Source of the DNA: Heterostelium multicystogenum
Lineage: Eukaryota > Evosea > Eumycetozoa > Acytosteliales > Acytosteliaceae
DNA: 64,000 nt
Direction: 5' to 3'
Assembly: GCA_003667245.1 (NCBI GenBank)
Contig: RCNN01000043.1
Coordinates: 1 to 64,000, forward strand
Below are positions 22,888-35,114 of the stretch, one piece after another; positions within the stretch are counted from its first letter, which is position 1, and each line of letters opens with the position of its first letter. Under the pieces are notes generated by a model. It searched no databases, had not been told where the DNA came from, and saw only the letters and a list, made by a program, of their open reading frames with translations. A program made the position numbers and the translations under genes.

Positions 22888-23471
22888 GATTGATCTCTAT
22901 GATATATTTGTTATTACTACTATTACTATTGTTTGTGAAAGCTACTGATTGATATATTGATATATTTTAATGATTAATTATGTTTGTTGTTGTTGTTTAA
23001 AAAGAACAATATGATTACTCTATTACTCTAAATAGTTTTAACTAAGCAACTAGAATTCAAGGTTAGATAATAAATAAATAAATAGAAGATGGGATATATA
23101 CAAGTTAGTATGTTGTTATTATTATTATAAGTAAAAAAGTATATTGAATAATATTTAAATAGCTGTCTGTCTGACAATGACAACAACCAATCAACCAGAC
23201 AACAAACAAACAAAAATGTGATCAACAACACAACACTTCAAATTTGTTGTTTTGATAAACTAAAACAATACCTGCAAACAAACAAATTTTTTTGGATTTT
23301 TTTTTATTTTAGCGTTTTGAGAAATAATAAAAATCAATTTCTTCTTTTCAGTCAATCTTTTGAAAATTAAAATACACAATTTATCATAAAATATTTAAAA
23401 ACTATTACTATTATATTAATGTGATTGAGAACTTTATTAGTGGAATGAATGTTATCTTCACACTGTTCAGC
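22888..23471. promoter_or_regulatory. Upstream region of the TENT5-like gene
   Basis: AT-rich and low-complexity; presumed promoter on the minus strand. No other gene is seen. Confidence 0.35.
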
Positions 23472-23675
23472 CTAGTCATATTTTGGTTTCTTCTCTTTAT
23501 CTCGTGATTGTCTCTCAAAGTGGGAAGTGTGGGTGGTAACAGTATTTGATAAATGTGCGTGTTGTTTTTGGGTGTGGTTGTTGTTGTGTTTACTTGTTTC
23601 GATGTGATTGATGGGTGCGTTTTTTGTCTGTGGTAAATTTGGAAAAAGGATCATAAAAATTGGTAAACAAAACAA
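23472..23675 (-). CDS. Possible short exon, unrecognised
   Basis: A 67-codon frame is His/Thr/Asn-rich (SKHNNNHTQKQHAHLSN) and ends EKKPKYD before a stop. A splice-acceptor-like TTTACCACAG lies at about 23626-23635, suggesting it is a last exon preceded by an intron. Base composition is less AT-rich than the surrounding DNA. No upstream exon was found with confidence; an open stretch at 24145-23963 is mostly poly-Lys from a T-run. It may be spurious. Confidence 0.25.
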   Translation of the reverse strand: MFCLPIFMILFPNLPQTKNAPINHIETSKHNNNHTQKQHAHLSNTVTTHTSHFERQSRDKEKKPKYD

Positions 23676-23769
23676 TTAAGAAATAACTTTATTGTTATAA
23701 TAAAATCATAATCATCAGTTATTATAGTTTACAATTGAATGAGGGAAGATGTGTCAACAATATTTTGAG

Positions 23770-23809
<40 letters not shown>

Positions 23810-26800
23810 GAAATACATTATATTCTATAATTCTATTACATACACTATTTTTAGTTGGTTAATTAATAAAATACAAGCAACAACGAAAGTGCCAGTGCAT
23901 TAGATAAAATATAAATAGCAATTATAGTTAAAAAAACATGTAAACAAATATAATTGAACAATTTAAAGATTTAAAAATGATTGGTTTGATTTTAGATTGA
24001 TTAGTTTGTTTGATGATGATGATAATTTTGATGTGATTTGTGTATGTTTTTTTTTTTTTTTTTTTGATTGACTAGATTTCTCAGAATTATATATCTCTGC
24101 CAAAAATACTGAATAATTTAATGTACACCATAACACAGACATCACAGCACATTGGCAAAATTAGTGTTTTAGTTTTGATAGTGTATTGGGTTGTTAGTTA
24201 AACTGATTTGCCCTATCTCTAAATCTCTGTATCTCTTTATCTATTTTACTTTTTAAAAATTATGCTGTTTGTTTGGTCAATATTGACATTTTAATGTGAT
24301 ATAACAATGTTAAACGATATCCAATAAATTTTAATGATTTGAAATGGACATGGATATAGTATGATTATGTTTAAATAGATAGCTATTGTTTTACCAGAAT
24401 AAACATATTTGTTGTGCTATTTCCCCAGTATAATCCTGTTAGTATAAATAAATAATCAATTTGATTTCGAGTATACTATTATATTGTTATATTTGTTATT
24501 GATATTTGTCAATTAATATAATTAAGATTACTAACTGAAAATATAACTTGTTATAATTTAAAGCTTATGATTATCTATTATATTCTGTTGACTCTATCAA
24601 TTATCTTCTGTCTATTCTCTACACCCTAAAACACAGCCAATCAAATAAAATGCATGGATACATAGATTGGCGCATCTTTTCAAGAATTCGAGAGTAAATA
24701 GTAGACACAGAGATACTGCAAAAATAAGTTATAAACAGGAGAGGGTATAGCTTTGTTGTACACAATCAAATGTTTGAGTAAAATGAAATTCTTTACAAAT
24801 TGGTTCGTTTGACAGATGTTGTTTCGATTGATCCAATTGTATCTTAATTAAAATAAGTACTACTGACTCTACTGCTGCATCGTATAAATTAAAACAGATC
24901 AATGATTACAGCTTGTGTTTTCTGAATGATATTATTTATCAGATGTAATTTATTGTGTGATGGGTGGACTTTTGGAGTATTAACATTGTCCAGAGATATT
25001 GGGTGAAAATATTAGTGGGATTGGGTTGATAGAAAAACATATAAAACCAAACTAGCAACATATAAACTCTATCGGAGATTGTTAATGATGGAAATTTAAT
25101 TTACTTTATCAATATTAATATTGTTATTATTGTTTTGGAAAGGTATTCATTTTAAAGCTTGTGATGAAAATGGCGGTGGCTATACAATATTTTGAGTTTA
25201 CTAGATGATGTAAACTATAAAACACTGGTTTTGGTTTTTGTTTTGATGGTAGTGAATATATGTTATTGAGAGAGTTTGTTTGGATGATTTAAGAAGTAAC
25301 TGAAGTACGAATAACTAGGATAAATAAAAAAGAAAATATATAATCACCACTTTTGCTGATTATTATAAAAAGTACTTTACAACAATGGAATCTATTTATG
25401 TACTATTTCTAAATTTCAATCGTAGTGTTTTGAGACATACTTTTTAATAATCAAACATTGATACGTGATGAATTACTACTTTTATCTATCTATTTCTGGA
25501 GAATTAAAGAAATTACAACAAATTAATTTTTAGTTTATTTATATGGAAATCAAATGTAATGAGCATAGAATTAATTTAATTTTTAATTATCCATAATTAT
25601 ATTTAGTTGGTTTATTAATTGGATCGAGAATATTATATTTAAAGAATTGACGATTAAAAAACAATTGATTTAATATATTTTAAATAATCGTAATGCAAAT
25701 GAAGTAAAATGTCATTTGCATAAGAACAGCTAACAAAATGAGATGAATTTTCAATATGTTGAAGATTAAGTTAATAATTAACAAACAACTATTATATCCT
25801 TGAACTCACAAAACAATTAGCATCCCTACTTGTTGTAATGGTCGCAATAAGCGTTGGCAATGTATTGCACTCGTTTGTTTTTAGTTTGTGTAAGGAAAAC
25901 TAAAATGACTAGAAAAACTGGTCACTGGATTATTTACAAATAAAATAAAATCTTTTATCAGACCTATCTTTAATATTTAATGAATTACAATGACAAGGAA
26001 GAGCAAAAAAACATATCAAAAATAACATTCTACCTATTGTTGTTGGAGGTGTCATCCTATGATGAGGATAAACATTATATAATCTTACCTAAGAATAATC
26101 TCTGGACAGCAAAAACAATATCTATAATATTTAAATATAAATGTAATAAATATATATATTTTTAAATTTAAAATTAGTATTTTGCAAAATTATTATTATT
26201 ATTATTATTATTTAATTGGTCAGTGAAATTTGAGAAATTTTTGGAAATATATTTATAACTATTAAGGATATTTATATGTATGTATGTTTGGAGGAAAACA
26301 ACAATTTTATTCAATTATTATTGTGATTAGAATTCTTTGTATTTTCAATTTTATGATTTTAAGTAAGTCATATTCTTTTAAATATTGTGCTCAAGTTTGA
26401 AATTTGTATGTATGAATTATTATTATATTAAATTTAATATATTTTTGTCTTGCCTATCTGTCTGTCGGTGTGTGTGGTAAATTGTCTGTTACCGAAATAT
26501 TGATTTGGTAGAATCAAATAGTTGTGCCTCTAACTGTTCATTGTGACCTATCCACAATTATACATAAACACATAAACAAACCACAATTTATATTATATTT
26601 TAATGTTAAAAAGGTATAGATTAAGAATAAGTGATTGAAGTGGTGGTAATCTTAATAAAAGTGATTTTCAATTTTATGTGACAATAGATGGGATTAATTA
26701 TAAGCTTGCTTCAATACTGCTCTGAGGGATATGATGAAAGTAGCATTCAATAATGCACCAATTCAATAATACATTTATTGTGGATATTTAAAATCTAATT

Positions 26801-27157
26801 TCACTTAACTACGCTTCCTGATCACTAAATCTCAGCTGAACCCCACTACATCTATAAACTTATGTGGTGGTGATGGCATTGCTTTTATATATTTATTATT
26901 CTATCCAAACTAATTATAATAATGGTGTAATTATAAGTTGATACTTGTGTGTTTTAATGATCTGGTAGGTATGTGAAATTAGATAAGGTGACACCCAATT
27001 GTAAAGCTGAAAGTTAGGTGTATCGTTTATAGGAGCACTTGAGGCAATATTTGCTTCAATATTTAAAAAGGGAAATTGTATGCATAATAACATCGCTTTA
27101 TCAATATTAATATTCCATTATCCTCTACTCATTACAATCTAGTTTAAATCAACAAAA
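23676..27157. other. Gene-poor AT-rich region
   Basis: About 3.5 kb without a supported gene. It contains a (GATT)n microsatellite (23769-23810), a T-run of about 18 bases (24048-24065), a short ATT run near 26190-26210, and otherwise AT-rich low-complexity sequence. A 61-codon plus-strand frame at 25980-26165 has intergenic composition and no coding character. Confidence 0.5.
23769..23810. repeat. (GATT)n microsatellite
   Basis: About ten tandem GATT units in the gene-poor region. Confidence 0.9.
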
Positions 27158-27662
27158 ATGAGATTATTCTGTTTAAAAGCATGTTTTGGTCCATTTAATA
27201 TGAACAATCAGCCTATAAATGTAAGCTGGACTATTCAACCATTATGGTCAAAATATATAACTATTCAACACATGTTGGTTCAATGTTCTTCTTATTCTTT
27301 TAATCAATCCTACTAGTACTTTTATGGAATAATCTTGAAAGCAGTGATTGCCGATGTTGATAGATAAAAGAGGTATAATCTATAGTTCAAATGACAATGC
27401 CTATTATTTTTCAATCAATATCTTCCCACGATCGATCTATCCTAGTTAAAGAACGCAAGATAACAAAACACCCATAATATTAGAATGGTTTCTTCATTCT
27501 GCTAACAAAATTGCTCCAAATGTACAATCTAACTTTAATGTATCTGATTCTCTTGGTGAATTATCATTTGCGAGAGAGTGGTGGATGGTAAGTACAAACC
27601 TATTAGAAGAACAGCAAAAAACCATAGTGAATTTTCTCTGCTTTATTTTAATAATTAAATAA
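27158..27662 (+). pseudogene. Unrecognised decayed gene
   Basis: Coding-like composition appears suddenly within AT-rich DNA. An ATG preceded by AACAAAA (27158) starts MRLFCLKACFGPFNMNNQ; the frame continues through QHMLVQCSSYSFNQSY, meets a TAG, and resumes YFYGIILKAVIADVD. It then shifts to DKRGIIYSSNDNAYYFSINI, stops at TAA, and resumes in PIILEWFLHSANKIAPNVQS and GELSFAREWWM before ending at 27662. An internal GTAAGT (27590) could be a donor. Two stops and one frame change suggest decay, although given the indel errors elsewhere some could be artefacts. No family is recognised. Confidence 0.4.
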
Positions 27663-28149
27663 ATAGGTGTAGTCGGAACTTAAGTTATTTTGTTGTAAAT
27701 CAAACGATTATAATACATATAATATGGCTTTTTACCAATTTAAAATATAATTGCAATTTTATTCAGCAACGCAGTTCAGTTCACAATAACAATAATATTT
27801 GAAAATGGTAATCGAAAGATAAACTTAATCAAGTTGTGATTTTTAGTCTTAAACGCTCTGATTTTTTGGGTAAAAAAAAACAAACTTTGATTAGCAATCT
27901 CTACTGGGTCGAGATCATAAGCTTTTAGAAAAACTTCGTTTGAATTTTCACTTCCATAAAAAAAGTCCACTTCTTTTTGTTTGAACTCTCTTTTACTTTA
28001 TTTAATGTGGTGCAATATAATTACAAGTGCGGTGCTACAAAGCTGGAAATTGTTTGGAGACTGTTGAGTTTTTGATTTGAAATTGAAAGAAAAGTAAATG
28101 GAAATGTTTGATAGATTGTCAGTGACTGATCAGCAACAACAAAGATACT
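27663..28149. other. Intergenic with a possible exon
   Basis: A minus-strand frame at 27970-27776 (FFYGSENSNEVFLKAYDLDP, then IRAFKTKNHNLIKFIF) looks partly coding and is interrupted by an A/T run. It could be a downstream exon of the ABC gene, whose apparent last exon contains a perfect GTAAGT just before its stop, or a relic. Unresolved. Confidence 0.25.
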
Positions 28150-30531
28150 TCAATGAGGATATTTAAACTTACCCAAACTTTGATATAATAAATCAGAGCG
28201 CAAAAGTTCAGAGTGGACGCCAATTTCAACAACTCTGTTATCTTCAAAAACAACAACCTGATGGGACTTTTCCAGTGTAGAGAGACGGTTTGCTATCACT
28301 AAAACTGTTCTATTTTGGTAGAGCTGGTCAAGTGGGCCATTTAGGTCATCATTGGACTCTGTTACACAAGAGCACTCATCAACCAGTAGTACTTCTGGAT
28401 TCCTTAGAAATGCACGAGCCACAGATATCTTTTGGATGATATTAGTGTTTAATCTCTCTTTTCCGAGCATAGTATCGTATCCCTGTGGCAAACTAATGAT
28501 AAAGTCATGTAAATTGGCTCGTTTTGATGCAACTATAATATTTTGTTGTGACAAATGTGATAATCCATATCTTATATCTGTATATTTAATTAGTATTTGG
28601 ACATATTATTTCAATGATAATATGACTACTTTGCTCAACAGTTCCATCAAAAATAACGTATTTGCAGTTAGTGAATAACATTTGTTTCTAAACATCTGCA
28701 TGTCCAATGCTTTGGTATCAATTCTGCCAATGGTGACGGAGCCTCTTGTTGGGTAGTAAATTCCTTGAAGCAGATGGAAGACTATATCTTTCGATTGGGA
28801 AGGTCCAACAAGTGCAACAATTGTACCTTTTTTTATGTCAAACGAAATTCCACTGAGAAGTATAGTTCCATTCTTGTGGTGGAATGATACCTTATCGAAA
28901 GCAATATTGAAATCCGACGGTGTCGGTGAAACACCTCCTTTGAATGAAACTCTTGACGTCTATCTATTAGACTGAAAATTCTTCTGCATGATGGTACAAG
29001 CTTTTGGAACTCGCCAACCACATTAAACAATCCACTGATTGAGACTGACAACATCAAAGCATACAAAACATATTGGAACAATGAAATCTCTCTCTGAATT
29101 GTTTCGTACAGAGTAAACATAAATGCTGATATCAAGATTAACAATACAACAAATCCTCCTATTGCCTAAAGTGTTTAAGAAAGCTATTAGTAATCGTGTC
29201 AATCCATGATCCAAGCTTTAGTTGACCTACAATCCAAAATCCACTGGTAAAAATTGAAGATTTGACTGCCCTATGTACAGTCTCCAACTCTGTTTCAAAA
29301 GCACTCATTTGTTTTGATTCGCATTGAGCAATCTGATCTCTATAATGTTGGTAGAAGTGCCCTCGACAACCGATGAAGCTCTTGAGGATAGCTCCTGAAT
29401 ATATTTATATTTGGATGAATGAACATAATGAAAATGGCATACACTAGGAAAAACAGCACCACAAACGAGAATATAAAGAGTGTGATGCGCCATGAAAGTA
29501 TGACCAGAATCAACAATCCACCGCATGATTGCAATAGACTACGAATAAAAGTTGATAATGTTACAGATACTATATTTTGCAAAATGAGCTATACCGAGAA
29601 GTAAAATGAGTTAGATTGGACGGTAAGTGATCAAGCATGTTGCTACATACAGTGTCTGATGTAATGATGGCATTTAGTTCACTTCCTTTGCTTGAGTCGA
29701 AATAGGTCACTTCTTGTGTGAGAATTGAACGGAATAAATCGTTTTTCACGAGTGTTACAAAGTGGAAACTGGCAATTGTGAACAGAATATATCGGATGAA
29801 TGCAAATGGAATTTGAACAATGATGATCAATAAGAGATACTTTGATGATCCAAACCAATCGAAATCTTCTTGCAACTTTAATCCTAGTGACTCCAATGTC
29901 TGTGTCTTACTCGCGCTAGGATCTTCAATAAATAGTTTATTTATAACAACCTGGTGCATTGTATCTTCAATTTGCAATGCTTAAGGAGAAGAAATAAGAT
30001 TTAGTGTGTGATTAGATTTGGTATTTGCAAGATACTTACCAAAATAGTAGGGCAAAAGCAGTTGGCAGAGCGTTGTTATACTCAATGCCAGCAAAGCAAA
30101 CATATAGTACCAAAACTGTGTCTAAGGTAGGAGAGTACTCTATAGATGCATCTTTGTGTTGAATAGTTTGTTTTGAATGTCTCGTCCAGTAGTGTGTTTG
30201 AGGCTAAATTGTATTCATCATCGTCATCGTATTCATTATATCCATCATATTGGTCTTCGTTGTCGTCATCGTAATCATCTTTGATGATCAAAGGATCATC
30301 GCTGGTGTCATTGTCATCCTTTTTTCCATTTGTTTTTAAGTCCTTCATTTTGAACTGTACCTGTTTCGATTTGCCTATACTATTATAACCATTGCTATGT
30401 CTATTGGTGATTCCACTTCCATCTAGTATTGCACCACCACTATTTGACTGAAGCTGCTCGCCACTGGCATTGCTACTTGAATCATCATAGTCCTCTTCGA
30501 CAAGATATGAATAATGATTCTTTTTACTCAT
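28150..30531 (-). CDS. ABCB-type half ABC transporter with degenerate nucleotide-binding domain
   Basis: Start ATG at 30531 (MSKKNHYSYLVEEDYDD), then an acidic cytosolic leader rich in Asp/Asn. Transmembrane segments follow, among them WYYMFALLALSITTLCQLLL, then the typical ABCB coupling region (TQEVTYFDSSKGSELNAIIT) and VGEFQKLVPSCRRIFSLIDR. The nucleotide-binding domain is recognisable (GTILLSGISFDIKKGTIVAL), but its Walker A reads VGPSQSKD, lacking the GK[ST] core. The signature is KERLNTNIIQKISVARAFLR without LSGGQ, Walker B is EVLLVDEC, and the H-loop His is Asn (VIANRLST). Several frame changes break the gene (about 30110, 29595, 29390, 29150), some in short runs. It may be a non-hydrolysing partner subunit or a decaying gene. 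Confidence 0.65.
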
Positions 30532-30964
30532 TGTATCGATTGAGTTTGACAAACAGAGCTTATACTGAAATATCAATTTGAACCAACAACAATCTTTCTT
30601 TTTAAATAGTATTAAATAAAATAATAAATTATAATGTCTTTTGATTGGCCTATATATAAATAATTATTATTATTATTATATATGTTTAACTAATTTAATT
30701 TAATTTGCACAGACAGCTTTGATTAGATCTAATTGTCTTTGATTGGGGGTAACTTGTGATTACCACACAACAAAAACTAACCAACGGTTACATTTGGAAT
30801 ACCAATTTTTTTCAAAATATTTTATGGAACTTCCCGAGCTTTTCTTTCGTTTTTATAAAAATTCGTTTTAATATAATATATTTTTACATGATTTTTGGAA
30901 TTTGTTTAATAACTATTGCCATCAGATAGCGAAGACATCCTTATAATATTTATAGAATACTGAA
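30532..30964. promoter_or_regulatory. Divergent intergenic region, ABC transporter / bud23
   Basis: A 433-bp AT-rich region between divergently transcribed start codons, so both promoters should lie here. No specific sites are recognised. Confidence 0.5.
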
Positions 30965-31949
30965 ATGTCTAGACCAGAACATATTGCTCCACCAGAGATT
31001 GTACGTTTTATGATTTCCCTAGAATAGATCATCAATTCCTTACTAATCATCATCGTCAAATCAACAATAACTTTAGTTCTATAATGATGTAGAATCTAGA
31101 AAATACTCTTCAAAGTAAGTTGATCCTCAAAAACATGAATGATTATATTAAGCCAGTTAAAAACTAATGATCTCTTAAAGCTCTCGTATTATCGAGATTC
31201 AAACTACTATGGCCGAGAGAGCCTATGAATTACTTTCAATTCCTGAGGATAAAGAAGGATTACTTTTGTTAGATATTGGTTGTGGATCAGGTATAAGTGG
31301 AGATGTAATTACAGATCATGGTCATGAATGGATAGGAATGGATATTTCAAAGGATATGTTGGATGTATCGATTGAACGTGAAGTTGAAGGTGATGTGATG
31401 CTTCGTGATATAGGACAGGGTTTCCCATTTAGAGCAGGTACTTTCGACGGTGCCATCAGTATATCAGCCATTCAATGGCTGTGCAATGCAGAGAAATCAC
31501 ATCATAATCCAAGAAAGAGACTCTTGGTTTCTTTCAATCTTTATTTTCAGTACTGACACGTGGTGGCAAAGCTGTTTTACAATTCTATCCAGAGAATGCT
31601 GCACAAATCGAAATGATATCTTCAGCTGCTATGCGTTGTGGTTTCACTGGTGGTCTGTTAGTAGACTTCCCCAACTCAACCAAAGCTAAAAAGTACTTCT
31701 TGGTGCTGTTTACAGGTAACAACGGTAGCATGCCTGCCGCCAAGGGTGTTGGAGTAGAGGAAGCCGAAGAAGATGGTGTTAAATATGTAAATAGAAAGAC
31801 AGAGATTAAACGTGGAAAACATTAACAAGCGTGTGAAACAAAAAACTAAAAATTGGATCATGGGCAAAAAGGAGAGACAGAGACATCAAGGAAAAGAAGT
31901 TAAAAACGATTCACAATACACGGGAAGAAAGAGAAAGCCAAGATTCTAA
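30965..31949 (+). CDS. bud23: 18S rRNA (guanine-N7)-methyltransferase Bud23
   Basis: Starts [12 protein letters not shown], the conserved Bud23/WBSCR22 N-terminus. Two introns follow (GTACGT...TTTAG and GTAAGT...AAAG), then [20 protein letters not shown]. The SAM-binding motif [14 protein letters not shown] and [10 protein letters not shown] are intact, as is [18 protein letters not shown] sequence ([14 protein letters not shown]). The C-terminus [14 protein letters not shown]...[10 protein letters not shown] matches the family end. Two frameshifts interrupt it: 31526-31527 (G2, one short) and 31816-31819 (A4, one extra). The joined length, about 280 residues, equals that of human BUD23. It methylates 18S rRNA during small-subunit maturation, with Trm112 as partner. 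Confidence 0.93.
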
Positions 31950-34900
31950 AACGAAAAGCATGCTCTTTATTTTATTTATTTAACATTTACCATGAATTCA
32001 AAAGATTAAAACATGATTCATAGAATCAACTTAATAAATCTCTACAACATAATGACAAATATATTCCAATATTATGAAACTTTTACTATTGTGATAAGAG
32101 TCTTTAAATTTTCCTTTGATTGAGTACTTCACTATTAAAATATTAATCAATTTGGGAAGTTTTTATCAATAAATTAAATGCTGCTGAATCTGTTTGGAGA
32201 AAAGTAGGTCAAGAGGTAGTTCAAACTCGTTCTGTTCAAGCTCTCCAATTTATCAAACAATTACACCTTACTTTAAAACAATACACTATATTACACAAAC
32301 AATTCAATTGAATTTGATGTAGATCATTACTAATTTCATGAAATTAATAAATTTGTATTTATTATTAATAAAAATTAAATAAACACAATTATTATTTATA
32401 AGCCTCATTAATATAAAATTGTTATTGTGCAAATCACCTAAAATAGCATTAAAAATTTTCACCTTTTTATTAATCTCGATTTATTTTGAGATATAAATCT
32501 AGACAGGCAAAAGATCAACATAGAACTGTCTGACCATGCCATCTCAAATGTGAGCAAACCTTGTTCATTGTTGTTATTGATTTTTTTTTTATTTTTTTAA
32601 AATTATTAAATAATATTTTTAATTTTACCAAAGGAATTTATGATAAGACACCCACCCACATATGTGCCATAAAGTCAACTCCCTATCGTTTTTTAAATAC
32701 CAAAAAACAAAATAACAAAAAACAATTCAATTAAAATTATCTAATATAATAATTATTCACACAATTTAATCAATCAATCAATCAATAATACAACATTGCA
32801 AACACACTAGTATACTACCTGCATTTCAAATAATAATTATTATAGATAATTCATAGTCGACGAGTAAAACAAAATTCTTAGATATTCACTCACACATTGT
32901 ACACAAAGCACATATCGTTTCATACAAAATCAAACAACTCAATTCCAAGACTAAATTATTAAAACGATACTTATACTCTGGTAAGATAAATACTTATAAA
33001 ATGTCGCAACAAAAGACGAAACTTGTTGTTTTTTAAACTATAGCAACAATACAAACTCCTGTTTTGAATATTATTATGAATGCGCCATAATTCTTCTTTG
33101 TCCATTGTATTCTAGAGGACTCCATTTTAATGTTAAAATATTGCCTATTTGATATTCCAACACACATCTATCACAGAAGTTGTTAGTTCAATAATTCTTT
33201 TTAATAGAATAGTGTGAGTTATCATCATCGCGTAAATGTAAATGTTGCGCTATGACCTTTCACTAGACATTCAAATTCTACAGGACAAAACAGCTACTTC
33301 AACAAGATTGTCATCATTGTATATTTGAGCTATAGCTACAACACTATCTTATGAAATAAGAGTTGTAATTGTTGAACCGCATCTATTAGCAAAGAGATAT
33401 GGAAGTAACACACAGTATCAAGTTATTTCCTTTATATTCACAACGCTAGTCTGGTTCACTCAAAAATTCGATCTTTACATTCTTATTGTGTATAGCACCT
33501 CGATCTCCCCATCATTACCAGTATATTGCTTCTAAATTTATAATGATCAGTGTCAGATTTATCAGAAATGAGTGCAATTTATCAACTCCTCATACCACAC
33601 TCATTTTTTGAGATCATACTCCAATGATCATGTGATTCGAGCAACGCACTACTGGCTGTGTGTGCAAGTATACAATTCACATGTTTTACTTTGTGATGGA
33701 GCGAGCTAACACCCACCACCGTTTTTCAATGTTAAATTTAGCGTTGCAGCTTAAGTGTTGATAGTAAGCTTATTTATGAATGAATTCAACAGTACTTTGT
33801 AATACATTCATAACAAGTTATAATTGTCATTCATTGTTGTAGTTTTTTATATTAATTTCTATACTTAGAAGTAACAACATCATTCACACAATTCTAAAAT
33901 TGGTTTTATCACTTATATTTATTTAATTATTTATATTAATATTATTATTGTTATTATTATCATTATTATTCACACTTGAAATTGCCCCGCCCTTATTTCA
34001 ATTACATTATTATTCATTTAATTCAACATTCCATACAAATTTAATCATTTTGATAAATTATTTATTTCCAATAGTAATTTTGCCATCTTCCAACTCCCTG
34101 ACACCAAATACATTTGATATAAGCATAATTTATCCATTTTCATACAGCAGAATACACATATATATTAGTATTTCAACTATTGGAATTTAAACATCACAAC
34201 CATTAATTAGTAGGTGGTGAAGTACATAGCAATTACCACTTATTCCAACATTATCTTTTCAATTGCAAGCAAAAAGACAACAGAGTCAACTATCAACAGT
34301 GTGAACCATATCAATTTGAACATACTTCCATTGCAACAAACAAACAAACAAATAATTCACTTAACATCTTCGCGTCAACACTCTGAAAACTTATCAGTTA
34401 GCTTGTGTTAATTTAATTTGGAGGGTGTTTTGTGATTCTGTGTTTTGTAACACATCACCCCAATTACACATTATACAGTTATTTAAAACAAAGCAACAAT
34501 AACAACAGCAACCTCAATCGCGAATGCTGATCAGCAGTAGTATTTCATAAATTCAACTTCAGCAACAAAATTATATTAAAGGTTACCCCACACTATTATT
34601 AAATAGGTTAACCAAAACCCTAATCCACTTCACAACAACAAAATCAACAGCTACCTCTCACTCCCAAATTGATATAAACAAATTATCTTTCTTATTATTC
34701 AATCCAATTATATTATTATTTATTAAAAATTAATTAATCAGTTAAATCCAACTATATAAGTATATAAATATTTGTTTTTTAATTATCTACTCTCAACAGT
34801 ATCTGTTGTCGTTATCTCTACGCCAATCAACCTATCCAATAATCATTAGTTTGCTCAAATAACCTTCCTTCCTCAGTTAACTTCTCTTTGTATTCTTCAT

Positions 34901-35114
34901 TGACAATAACCAAATATATTATACCCCTCAGTGGGGAATCTACTATCTAATTTATTTATTTCCTATTCAATACTACTTTTGGTGACACTCATCTAAATCA
35001 TTAACACAATCAAAAATTAAACATTGAATTATAAACTACTATCTACCTGTCCGTTCAATTAAACTACTTAATATATACTTATTCAATCACCACCACAAAT
35101 CAAAATTTTAAATA
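31950..35114. other. Long intergenic region with one coding-like scrap
   Basis: AT-rich. Includes the 3' end of bud23 and, at right, the presumed promoter and 5' UTR of the Ras-like/PH gene. A coding-like segment is listed separately at 32147-32311. Open frames at 33948-34190 and 34214-34411 have intergenic composition. Confidence 0.45.
32147..32311 (+). pseudogene. Coding-like segment without start
   Basis: A 54-codon open stretch reads SIWEVFINKLNAAESVWRKV, QEVVQTRSVQALQFIKQLHL and ends HKQFN-stop. Its composition (GCT, GAA, CAA, GTT codons) is coding-like against very AT-rich flanks. No ATG opens it, and no splice acceptor pairs convincingly with an upstream exon. It could be the last exon of a small helical protein or a relic. 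Not recognised. Confidence 0.3.

Noticed and set aside
25980..26165. 61-codon plus-strand frame
   Set aside because: Composition equals the AT-rich surroundings, and there is no homology or splice context.
26730..26830. C-box-like ATGATGA and D-box-like CTGA about 80 bases apart
   Set aside because: No terminal stem of correct geometry and no guide sequence could be supported; such short boxes are common by chance in AT-rich DNA.
27471..27477. CCCATAA, resembling the core of the Dictyostelium DUSE element upstream of small RNA genes
   Set aside because: It lies inside a coding-like segment, and nothing about 60 bases downstream looks like a snRNA, snoRNA or Class I RNA; the Class I 11-mer CCTTACAGCAA was not seen.
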